From: Eutrigla gurnardus
Taxonomy: Eukaryota; Chordata; Actinopteri; Perciformes; Triglidae
Reading direction: 5' to 3'
Assembly: GCA_963514095.1 (NCBI GenBank)
Contig: OY741264.1
Coordinates: forward strand, 35,207,641 to 35,271,640
DNA length: 64,000 nucleotides
A program made the translations under genes and the position numbers. This document shows positions 11,901-22,234 of this stretch, piece after piece. Position 1 is the first letter of the stretch; every line of letters starts with the position of its first letter. A model generated the notes under the pieces. That model saw only the letters and a program-made list of their open reading frames with translations. It ran no database searches and was not told where the DNA came from.

Positions 11901-14900
11901 TTAAAACAGAAAAAAGATGAATTTAAATTCCAAAGTGCGACAAGCAATCAATGCGTTGCCATGCATGAAAGCTTATTTGTTTACATTGATTGACCCACTG
12001 ACTCACCGAGAAAAGAGAATTGCAGTGGTAGTTTACTGAGAGGAGGAGTGGTGGCGTGCAGGTGCCTCGTGGTGGCAGGGTACCGCAGATTGGTTGTAGA
12101 AGTAGTATATCTGTGGATGGTGAAATTAGCCCACCATGGGAATGTGGTTGTTGTGGCAACTGTGGTAGGTGCTGCAGTGGTTGTTCCTGTATGTAACCAC
12201 CACCATGGGTATGTGGTTGGGGCTGCGGTGGTTGGGGCTGCGGTGGTTGGAGCTGCGGTGGTTGGAGCTGCGGTGGTTGGTGCTGTATATAACCACCACC
12301 ATGGGTATGTGGTTGGGGCTGCGGTGGTTGGGGCTGCGGTGGTTGGGACTGCGGTGGTTGGGGCTGCGGTGGTTGGTGCTGCGGTGGTTGTTCCTGTATG
12401 TAACCACCACCATGGGTATGTGGTTGGGGCTGCGGTGGTTGGGGCTGCGGTGGTTGGTGCTGCAGTGGTTGTTCCTGTATATAACCACCACCATGGGTAT
12501 GTGGTTGGTGCTGCTGTGGTTGGTGCTGCTGTGGTTGGGGCTGCGGTGGTTGGGACTGCGGTGGTTGGAGCTGCGGTGGTTGGAGCTGCGGTGGTTGGTG
12601 CTGTATATAACCACCACCATGGGTATGTGGTTGGGGCTGCGGTGGTTGGGGCTGCGGTGGTTGGGACTGCGGTGGTTGGGGCTGCGGTGGTTGGGGCTGC
12701 GGTGGTTGGTGCTGCGGTGGTTGTTCCTGTATGTAACCACCACCATGGGTATGTGGTTGGGGCTGCGGTGGTTGGGGCTGCGGTGGTTGGTGCTGCAGTG
12801 GTTGTTCCTGTATATAACCACCACCATGGGTATGTGGTTGGTGCTGCTGTGGTTGGTGCTGCTGTGGTTGGGGCTGCGGTGGTTGGGACTGCGGTGGTTG
12901 GGGCTGCGGTGGTTGGTGCTGCGGTGGTTGTTCCTGTATATAACCACCACCATGGGTATGTGGTTGGTGCTGCTGTGGTTGGTGCTGTATATAACCACCA
13001 CCATGGGTATGTGGTTGGTGCTGCGGTGGTTGGAGCTGCGGTGGTTGGTGCTAACCACCACCATGGGTATGTGGTTGGTGCTGCGGTGGTTGGAGCTGCG
13101 GTGGTTGGTGCTGCAGTGGTGATTGGTGCTGTATATAACCACCACCATGGGATTGTGGTTGTTACTGCGCCAGAGGTTGGTGCTGCCAGTGTGGTTGGGG
13201 GTGCATGTGTACCTGCAGTTGTGGTTGGGTATGTAGTAAACCTGGCTGTGGTTGGAGCTGCGGTGGTTGGTGCATATGTGTGTGTTGCGAACACAGCTCT
13301 CTTTCTCCTCAGAACCAGTGGAGCCCTCGGGGATCGGGATCCATCAGTGTAGGCCAGAGTGATGGGCCTTTGCGGGAAGTCCTCCAGCACCAACTCAAAT
13401 CCATAAACTCTGGAGTTGACGGTGGCGTAGCGGTACTGTAGCGTGCATGAGCCCTAACAAGGTGAACGTTTTGTGGTTAAAGTGAGACAAAGCATCCTAT
13501 CTGTACCGGTTTTGTACATTTATTTAGATTTTCCAACTCACCTGATCTAAGACGAAGCCTGCTGGCTGGTTACACGAGCTGCACTCCACGTTTCTGACAC
13601 TTCCATATCGGCATCGAACTCTGTCGCCATCAGGATCAAAGGACGTCAGCTTGTACGTCCGTGGGCAGTTCTGGGGAACTCTTAAATAGACACATTAATG
13701 CACAAATTAGCGTGCACATCTGGATAGCTTGCACATCTGGGCGGCTGCACAAATGCAGTAGAACAGCGAATGATTACACTTCAGCCAAGCCGTCTCCTGC
13801 AGGGAGGACTCACCGTAGGAAAGGCAGAATGGCGATGTCTGGTGATCTGTTGGGTTTTCCAGTGTCGGATCTCGATCCCAAATCCACTAAAGTCCGTAGT
13901 CTCCAATTGCTGACCGAGTTACGCGTTGGGATCCAACAGCAGCTAGCTGACCTGGTATGTGTGCGAAGGACACTCTTGAGCTACTGCATGTTATTTTAAT
14001 GATGAGCAGAATGACAACAAACATTATCCACGATTCCAACTGGATGACTTGAAAAGTGGCATTAACGTAACATTAATCTGACTTAACGTGTGGCATTAAT
14101 GTGACTTAACGTGGCATTAACGTGGCATTAATCTGATTTAACGTGTGGCATTAATGTGACCTTAACGTGACTTAACGTGGCATTAACGTAACATTAATCT
14201 GATTTAACGTGTGGCATTAATGTGACCTTAACGTGACTTAACGTGGCATTAACGTAACATTAATCTGATTTAACGTGGCATTAATGTGACCTTAACGTGA
14301 CTTAACGTGGCATTAACGTAACATTAATCTGATTTAACGTGTGGCATTAATGTGACCTTAACGTGACTTAACGTGGCATTAACGTAACATTAATCTGATT
14401 TAACGTGTGGCATTAATGTGACCTTAACGTGACTTAACGTGGCATTAACGTAACATTAATCTGATTTAACGTGTGGCATTAATGTGACATTAACGTGACT
14501 TAACGTGGCATTAACGTGGCATAATCTGAGTTAACGTGGCATTAACGTAACATTAATCTGATTTAACGTGTGGCATTAATGTGACATTAACGTGACTTAA
14601 CGTGGCATTAACGTGGCATTAATCTGATTTAACGTGTGGCATTAATGTGACCTTAACATGACTTAACGTGTGGCATTAATGTGACATTAACGTGACTTAA
14701 CGTGAAATTAATCTGATTTAACGTGGCATTAACGTGGCATTAATGTGACTTAATGTGGCGTTAACGTGATTTAACGTGGCATTAATCTGGCTTAACGTGA
14801 CATTAATGTGGCCTTAACGTAGCATTAATGTGACCTTAACATTAACATGGCATTAACGTGACTTAACGTGGCATTAATGTGACTTAATGTGACTAAATGT

Positions 14901-16249
14901 GGCATTAACGTGACTTAACGTAGCATTAATGTGACTTAATGTGGCATTAACGTGACTTAACGTAGCATTAATGTGACTTAATGTGGCATTAACGTGACTT
15001 AACGTAGCATTAATGTGACTTAATGTGGCATTAACGTGACTTAACGTAGCATTAATGTGACTTAATGTGGCATTAATGTGACTTAATGTGGCATTAACGT
15101 GACTTAACGTAGCATTAATGTGACTTAATGTGACTTAATGTGGCATTAACGTGACTTAACGTAGCATTAATGTGACTTAATGTGGCATTAACGTGACTTA
15201 ACGTAGCATTAATGTGACTTAATGTGGCATTAACGTGACTTAACGTAGCATTAATGTGACTTAATGTGGCATTAACGTGACTTAACGTAGCATTAATGTG
15301 ACTTAATGTGGCATTAACGTGACTTAACGTAGCATTAATGTGACTTAATGTGGCATTAACGTGACTTAACGTAGCATTAATGTGACTTAATGTGGCATTA
15401 ACGTGACTTAACGTAGCATTAATGTGACTTAATGTGGCATTAATGTGACTTAACGTGGCATTAATGTGACTTAATGTGGCATTAACGTGACTTAACGTAG
15501 CATTAATGTGACTTAATGTGGCATTAACGTGACTTAACGTAGCATTAATGTGACTTAATGTGGCATTAATGTGACTTAACGTGGCATTAATGTGACTTAA
15601 TGTGGCATTAATGTGACTTAACGTGGCATTAATGTGACTTAATGTGGTATTAATGTGACTTAGCGTGGCATTAATGTGACTTAATGTGGCATTAACGTGA
15701 CTTAACGTAGCATTAATGTGACTTAATGTGACTTAATGTGGCATTAACGTGACTTAACGTAGCATTAATGTGACTTAATGTGGCATTAATGTGACTTAGC
15801 GTGGCATTAATGTGACTTAATGTGGCATTAATGTGACTTAGCGTGGCATTAATGTGACTTAACGTGGCATTAATGTGGCATTAACGTAAAGCTCACCTCA
15901 TTTGAAAAGGTTTGTCACTCGGGACGTCTCTTGTAGTGACTGTTTCGGTTTCACACCATTCCCTGGTGTACTGTGGTGAATTGGTGCTCCGGTCCAGCGT
16001 TCCCCTCTGGATTCTATGGTGGCGGCCACAGTTGCCCTGGTAACAAGACCAGTGATGGCTGTACTGGCACCCATTATAGGTTCCCCTGTTGCGAATGGCC
16101 ACCTGGAAAAAAGATTATTACAGTTAAAAGACGGTGTGACGGAAGAAGGGTTTCATCTTGAACCGTGATAAATAATAATCATGCCACATGTCTGAGAAGT
16201 TGCACGTTCCTGGATGAATTATGGTAAAGAAAACAGGATTTAAAACCAC

Positions 16250-16287
<38 letters not shown>

Positions 16288-17180
16288 CCGCTGGGATCAA
16301 CTCCAGCCCTCATACATTCAATTCTTACTCCAAAGAGAGAAATGTGGATGCACCGCTTTAAAATTTGACATCACGTTATAAAGACATGCAGCATGACAGC
16401 AACATCAGGAGGAGTTTTACTGCTTCAGAAAGGAAGATAATCATCAATAAAGCATCAACAAATAATAATAATAATGATAATAATGTATTTTAATCAATGT
16501 ACTTAAATCTGCTTTCAAAAGACTGAAAAATAATAGCAAAAACAGTAACTGAAATAAGTGTTAAATTCATAGAATAATCAGAGAAAGCAAACCTCAAATA
16601 AGAGCAATGATAACAATAATAACAATAACACCAATAATAATAATTACACCAATAATAATTAGAATAAGACCAATAATGATAATATTAATAATAATAATTA
16701 CACCAATAATAATAATTAGAATAAGACCAATAATGATAATATTAATAATAATAATTACACCAATAATAATTAGAATAAGACCAATAATGATAATATTAAT
16801 AATAATAATTACACCAATAATAATAATTAGAATAAGACCAATAATGATAATAGTAATAATAATAATTACACCAATAATTATTATTATAATGCAAAACAAC
16901 ACAAATAATACAATTAGTAATTAAAAAGATTATAATCCAAATATAATAAAATAAAATGATAATAATAATAATAAAAATGGATTTCCCACAATATGACAAA
17001 TCCCAGGGGAGATAAATGGTCTTTAATGCATCAAACATCAAAAGTGGCATCTCTCACCCGGAATGTTCCATCAGGGTTTCTTCCTTTGTAGGTGAAGGTG
17101 GCGGTTCCCCCAAAGTGATGCGATGCAGACGCCAACGAGACCAGGACCAGCTGAACCAGGAGGACTGATGTGGAAGCCAT
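8982..17180 (-). CDS. ZP-A: mucin-like zona pellucida-domain membrane protein
   Basis: Fourteen coding exons (minus): 17180-17058, 16102-15897, 13951-13814, 13680-13542, 13453-12007, 11894-11753, 11667-11524, 11440-11378, 10856-10798, 10645-10461, 10372-9972, 9751-9652, 9538-9328, 9118-8982. All have GT-AG borders and continuous phase, giving 1164 residues. Order: signal peptide (1-19); Cys-rich module (C-x-G-N-C, then WC); DLGSRSD and DPDGDRVRC motifs (to 202); RRKR at 251-254; Thr/Pro/Ala mucin region with eleven WWW blocks (about 255-672); Ig-fold-like segment; ZP domain (about 815-1070); RRKR furin-type site at 1088-1091 followed by a hydrophobic patch; transmembrane helix about 1124-1146; short tail. 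ZP domains polymerise into extracellular filaments after cleavage, so a mucosal, egg-coat or epithelial-surface role is possible but not shown. Exon 11440-11378 has no counterpart in ZP-B or ZP-C. I do not recognise a named gene. Confidence 0.88.
10980..11310. repeat. degenerate 'gactaacgactca' tandem repeat in ZP-A intron 8
   Basis: Repeated gactaacgactcacgtg-like phrases fill most of the intron between exons 11440-11378 and 10856-10798. Units are diverged and of unequal length. Confidence 0.7.
12007..13453 (-). repeat. ZP-A exon 5: coding mucin repeat with WWW blocks
   Basis: This 1447-bp exon is built mainly of 12-bp units encoding PTTA or PTTV, interrupted by TYPWWWLYTGT, TYPWWWLHTGT or TYPWWWLYTAP cassettes. 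I count eleven Trp triplets plus one FPWWA. The 12-bp register keeps every frame open, so long open frames also exist on the plus strand (Val/Gly-rich) and in another minus frame (Asn/His/Ser-rich); these are shadows. The frame used is set by splice phase 0 in and phase 1 out, as in ZP-B and ZP-C. Confidence 0.9.
14035..15888. repeat. 1.85-kb minisatellite filling ZP-A intron 2
   Basis: About 21-bp units (cattaacgtgacttaacgtgg and variants with atgtg) form an array. In the right part pairs of units alternate as about 42-bp higher-order repeats. The array runs to within about 10 bp of the exon-2 donor and occupies nearly the whole intron. Confidence 0.93.
16250..16283. repeat. (AAT)n microsatellite
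   Basis: Uninterrupted aat/taa trinucleotides in ZP-A intron 1. Confidence 0.9.
16605..16900. repeat. AT-rich ~60-bp tandem repeat in ZP-A intron 1
   Basis: Repeats of 'attacaccaataataattagaataagaccaa' with (aat)n spacers, about four to five copies. Open frames here are pure Ile runs and not genes. Confidence 0.85.
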
Positions 17181-17212
17181 GATGCCCCCAAACTCAACCA
17201 CCTGCAGCATCT

Positions 17213-17215
17213 CTC

Positions 17216-17253
<38 letters not shown>
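17213..17253. promoter_or_regulatory. (TG)n(TA)n tract just upstream of ZP-A start
   Basis: A dinucleotide run of tatatatata then tgtg... sits 33-73 bp upstream of the ZP-A ATG on the minus strand. The TATA-rich part lies close to the ATG and could serve as a TATA-type element, with a very short 5' UTR. The start codon was chosen because it opens a good signal peptide. Confidence 0.4.
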
Positions 17254-17255
<2 letters not shown>

Positions 17256-18026
17256 GTTATAGGCCGGCCCGGAGGCGGTGGCAGCGGCGGTCCTGCCAAG
17301 TCTCACGGTATGCCCGGTATGTTTGAGAATAAGCTCCAAACCGGTTCCACAGCATTTTCGACGTCTCCAAAAAGCGTGATAATGAAACCCAACACGACAA
17401 AGAGAACACTATTGTGTACGCAGTGGTTGTTTTTACACTACATTTAAATAGATCAAATGTTTTGCAGTCATAAATATGCTCAAATTATTTTTAGTTTCCC
17501 TTTATCCAGTTTGCAAAATTGTTCACCACGCTGTCGCAACATCAATCAAATGGTATTCAGCAGCAGCAATTTGGCAATAAACCTGCCTCCTGCAATAACC
17601 AGATTTTCTACTTCTAGTGATATTGTTTAGTCGGAAGCAAAGACGTCACTAGGATTTAAAGACTTTGGTAGTACTTTGTAGTACTGTATTAGAACTACAA
17701 CCAGTGAAGAAGTCGAGTAACAAGTTAAAAGCAAACAGACATGGTCTTCTTCCATTGTCTTCTGTTGAACAAGACTGTCCTGTTAACTTTTAGACACATT
17801 AAAAGGGACGTTCCTATTTAAAATGAATGTGGCAGGACGGTCAGAGTGGCGGCCATTTTGATGCGTAGCATTGCCATCGTGACCATTGTAGCAGGACGCT
17901 TCTGTAAAGTAAAGTGAACTCACTCACTGAGGGTTTTTTTGTTTTTTTCAGCAACGACCATCACTGGAGTCGTAACGTTGCCCGAGCCTAGCTAACTAGC
18001 CTAACTCAGGCTAGATAGCTAACTCA

Positions 18027-18162
18027 GGAGGGTTACCATGTAACCAGTGTGGCATTAAAGAATGGTGGAATTAGCAAGATAACTTAGCTTACTAGCAATC
18101 AGCTGGTTCATTGGCCAGCTTGCTAATTCCACCATTATTTAATGCTACACTGGTAACCCTCC
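18027..18162. repeat. 136-bp inverted repeat (foldback)
   Basis: The left arm GGAGGGTTACC...AGTGTGGCATTAAAG then AATGGTGGAATTAGCAAG is mirrored on the right by CTTGCTAATTCCACCATT then ATTTAATGCTACACTGG and TAACCCTCC. Arms are about 50 nt with few mismatches around a 30-nt loop. This looks like a small foldback element. Confidence 0.75.
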
Positions 18163-20240
18163 GCTTTCCGTCATTTGCCTGTGTTAAATTTGACTCATTT
18201 GGGGGCGGGCTAGTTAGCTAGCTAGCTTGTTCCATGCTACAGTAACAGAACATAAAAAGTGCCACACGAACTGCTGGGCTTGGTCTACGTTACTTAAACA
18301 CGTAGCTGGACCTTGCCATTCATGACAGACCTTTCAATTAGCGTATGCTAATCGCTAATCACTATACATCTCCTGGCTCCAGAGCAGTCCAAATTCAAAA
18401 GAAAAAAATCAATTGCACTAGCCGGGTTTCAACCAGTAGGGGGCCGTCACTATGTATATTTATATCACAACAGCCCAATTCAGCGGACGCATCCTTCGGA
18501 CGATGTGTGGCGTCGGAAGACGGCGAAGGCTGAACTGTTTTTGTCTGGTCTACAGACGACCAACCAGGAGCGAGAAAGAGCCTAGAACATGTAGCTAACG
18601 TTGTATGATTACTTGTTTTTTATTGTACGTCATGATGGATCCGTCAGTTGGATCTGAGTCAGTCAACAACATCTGCTCAACACACACACATACATTAGTT
18701 TCCAGGTGGTTTAACTACTCTTCACCTCCTTTGACCGGCTGTGTGGGCGTTTCCCTCCTTACTCAGCTGAGGTCAGAAGGTCATGCCTGTGTCGAGGCAG
18801 CGTTTACCGGCAGGAACCGAGTTAAGTTTCACATTCGACGTACGTCGCTTTACCACTCGTGTTAATCATTCCCGTCAGCATTCTTCTGTTTTCGCTCGCT
18901 TTGTCTTCGACACAAATGGTTTCACATTCTGGGTAATCCTGAGATTACTGAGATTACCTTTAATCCTCCCTGTATTCCCCCGTACTGCTTTCATTTAAGT
19001 CTGTTTCTTCATATTTTATTTGTTTTTGCTCAGTTTTGTATATTTGTTATTATTTAAAGGTGCCTTTCTGAACAATTAGGGTCATATATAAATATATAGT
19101 CCCTGTAAATGAGGGAAACCTCAGTGACCAACGAGTTAAAATAAAGGTTTAAATAATTATATAATCCAAGACTTCCTCATTGTAATTGTTGCGTGACAAT
19201 AAGGAACTTGAACACCTGTGCGTGTCCTTTTATTATTGTTTTTATTGGATCAATCACAGGGATTTGCGTGCCCGTGGTTTCAGGTAACAAACTTGTGCAA
19301 AACACACAAATGTTGATCAAGATTAACCTTCAAGGAAGTATGCGAGGACAAAATGCCACTTAGTCCATCGAGCGTGTCGGCGATCGAGTGTCTGTGTGCG
19401 TGGAACAGAAGCTGTGAGAAACCGATGGGATTATGTAGATGTTGGCGAGGCCGAGCCCGAACAGGACTACCATTCAGACATCCATCTAATAATCTAGATT
19501 CTCTTATCTTTACTGATGCGCTGACGAAGTAGAAAAAAACAGTTTTTCTACATTTTTTAATTTGTTGTATTTTGTCAGAAACAAAATGAATAATTTAATA
19601 TTAAATACAGACAAAATGTGTAACAGGAAATATACCGACAATAAAAGAAGATGAATCCGACTGTCACAGGTAAAAAATCTGAATTTAATGAGGGTAAACT
19701 TGTTTAGTGAGCAGACAAACCAACGGTTAATCAGCAGCGATCTCAAGGCAGGAACAATGGCATCAATGAAACGATGAAGATGATGCTGTTAGTCGGAAAC
19801 AAAAGTAAAAGTGTTTCTTAAAAACAACAAACCCAGTGATGTGGTCCCAGTAGCTGCCTGGTAGCCTCGCCTACGTTTGGATTATTGATAAAAAACTGAG
19901 GCGATGACAGACGACTGTCCACCTTGTTTTCACCTGCGGACTGATGTCCATGGGCGTCGCCACCATATATGGAGGTCGGGACCCCCCCACCTTTTAAAAA
20001 TAAGTTGGACCCCCCCACATGCCACTATGTGATATACACTGTGCAAAAGCTTGTTTTGTTCTGTAGTCAGTTGTATAACTACTATTGCAAAGGCATTATA
20101 AGAAATATCAGTATAACAGTGATAGGCCTGTTTAACTCTCAGTTTCATTTCTAGGAGACATTAGATAGGGAAGAGACATCTTCTAAAAGCATGTTCGAAT
20201 GCACCAGAATGTGGGAAGTTGCATCTACTTGCAGGACAGG

Positions 20241-20256
20241 ACCCCCCCCCCCCCCC

Positions 20257-20284
<28 letters not shown>
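20241..20284. repeat. poly-C then (CA)n microsatellite
   Basis: A run of C's followed by an uninterrupted CA dinucleotide tract. Confidence 0.9.
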
Positions 20285-20287
<3 letters not shown>

Positions 20288-21899
20288 GAAATGCTGCTGA
20301 CGCTCCTGCTGATGTCGACAAACTCACTGATATATTCAGTATTTTCTATACATATTCAGCAGTCAAATCCATTTTTAAAGAGAAAGAGTGAAGAAAATAC
20401 ATTTTGATTCTTCATATATCTGACGAGGGACGTGGCTAGGATTTAGGATTTACTGTCATGTTTTAGACACATTAAAGGTGCTATTGACAACATTGATAAC
20501 ATCCAGCCACTAGATCCCCCCCCCCTTCCGTAGCATTCACGTCACACAGCTGTTGCTCAAAGCGCCTGCGCCCTCAACAGGTTGCCAGTTCGTTGCACAA
20601 CCTGCGTTTTCATGGTGGAGTGGCACTCAGACAGACAGGCCACGTTTACACGTAGCAGGGTCATTAGAGAAACATTATACATTATATATATTATATGTTT
20701 CGACACGACAACACAAATCGGCGTCATCAGAAATCTCTTTTTAGAAATAATCGTCTTCTGTGATAAAAACGGGTTTTCATGTAAATGAGAGGCCGAACCG
20801 CGTGGAAGTATCTGCGTTTCCCGTCGTGTAAACGGGTCAGGTCACGTGATGAAGTTTTCGGGGTATGAATTCATTTTGTAGCTGTACATTTGGGTTGTGA
20901 CTTGTGACATTTCACGAGAAATGATACTTGGAACACATGAGGGTACTGTAGTTGATGGCTGCCCCGTCAGCGTATCTTTACATTTTATTCACATTGCGTG
21001 TATTCAAACATTTTCCAAATAAGGGCACTCCCCACAGTATTTATGTTCGTGCATCACTGCACTTGACTTCATGGTCTAATTGTAGTCATTTCATTTTGCA
21101 GATACCTTTTTTATCCTTCTTCTGGCAAAGAAAAAGGCCCAAAGCCTGAAGTGGCAGCCATCTTGAATCCGGCCCACAGGAAGTGGGAGGAGCCACCAGC
21201 AGAGGGAGGAGAGGGGAGTCTGGACTCTTTGTAATCATTTTGATTCTTAGTGGTGGACTTGAACTAGTCCATTTGGTGTATCACCCCTTTGTGTTCATTT
21301 AAAGAATGATGTTTTACGTTCAAGCCTCACTTCCTTTATTTGTTTATTTACAGTCATTAATATTTACAGTCATTAATATTTACAGTCATTACGTTTTGTT
21401 CCCTGTTCTTCTGCTTTGGTCTTTTGTAAAAACATTTTTAAGCTTTATTAAAGACAGTTGTCCGTCCTGTTGCTGCTCCCTCCCTCGCAGCTGGATATGC
21501 TCTTCGTAATACACAAAACATGGAAATCTCTCCTCTGTCTATCTCCACTTTTGAAATAAAATAAAGGTGTAAAATGGCCCAAAATAAAGACGTTTTGTGT
21601 GTTTAAGTGTTTTTTTAAAACTTGAAGATGTTTTTAAACTGGGTTTTCATTAAACTGGCTAACGACTTCAGACTTTTAACATCAGACTTATTGGAGAATA
21701 AAAAAATAATTTTCATAGCATCATATCCATCCAACAGCCGAAGCCATACACACACACATACTACATTTTACTACTATTCTTACAAAAAATGTTGTACTAC
21801 TGTACTGTGATATATTCTTATATTCTTATAAATATGATCTTATATATTATCTACGTTTTTTGTAATAGTTTTTCCCTTGAAACATAACTCCGAGTGCAG

Positions 21900-21905
21900 T
21901 TTATT
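21900..21905 (-). terminator. candidate poly(A) signal of ZP-B
   Basis: AATAAA on the minus strand about 330 bp downstream of the ZP-B stop codon. Confidence 0.35.
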
Positions 21906-22234
21906 TGCCTCACAGTGTAATTTTATAGGAGATGGTTTTTGTTGAGATAAACTGAACAGAAGCATCTGAAGCACAAACAGCTACAAACAAACACAGAGAC
22001 GTTTCAACTTCAAGTTGATATAAAGTGACTCTAAAATGTTTCCCTTAAACCCCTAAAAGTAATACTTCACCCAAACACACTTCATGTCATCTCAATCTAT
22101 AAAATGAACTTTGTTCATTGTTTCACATTCTGGACAACGATCCTAACCAGCTCTTTTAAACCTCCTGGGTTCGGGGTTGACTCTAGCAGCAGACACTGTG
22201 TTCTCAGCATCACGGTGGACCAACGTCTCCGTCT

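Larger units (their letters stand above)
17254..21899. other. intergenic between ZP-A and ZP-B, no gene supported
   Basis: It contains an inverted repeat (18027-18162), poly-C/(CA)n at 20241-20284, AT-rich stretches, and an isolated CACCAG-type repeat fragment near 21190. No open frame resembles a known protein and none has exon-like borders matched in neighbours. Confidence 0.5.

Noticed and set aside
12048..13352. 434-codon plus-strand open frame rich in VVGAAVVG
   Set aside because: It is the antisense of the ZP-A mucin exon. The 12-bp repeat register keeps it open. No splice context or known protein.
16594..16924. About 100-codon Ile-rich frames on both strands
   Set aside because: AT-rich tandem repeat in ZP-A intron 1.
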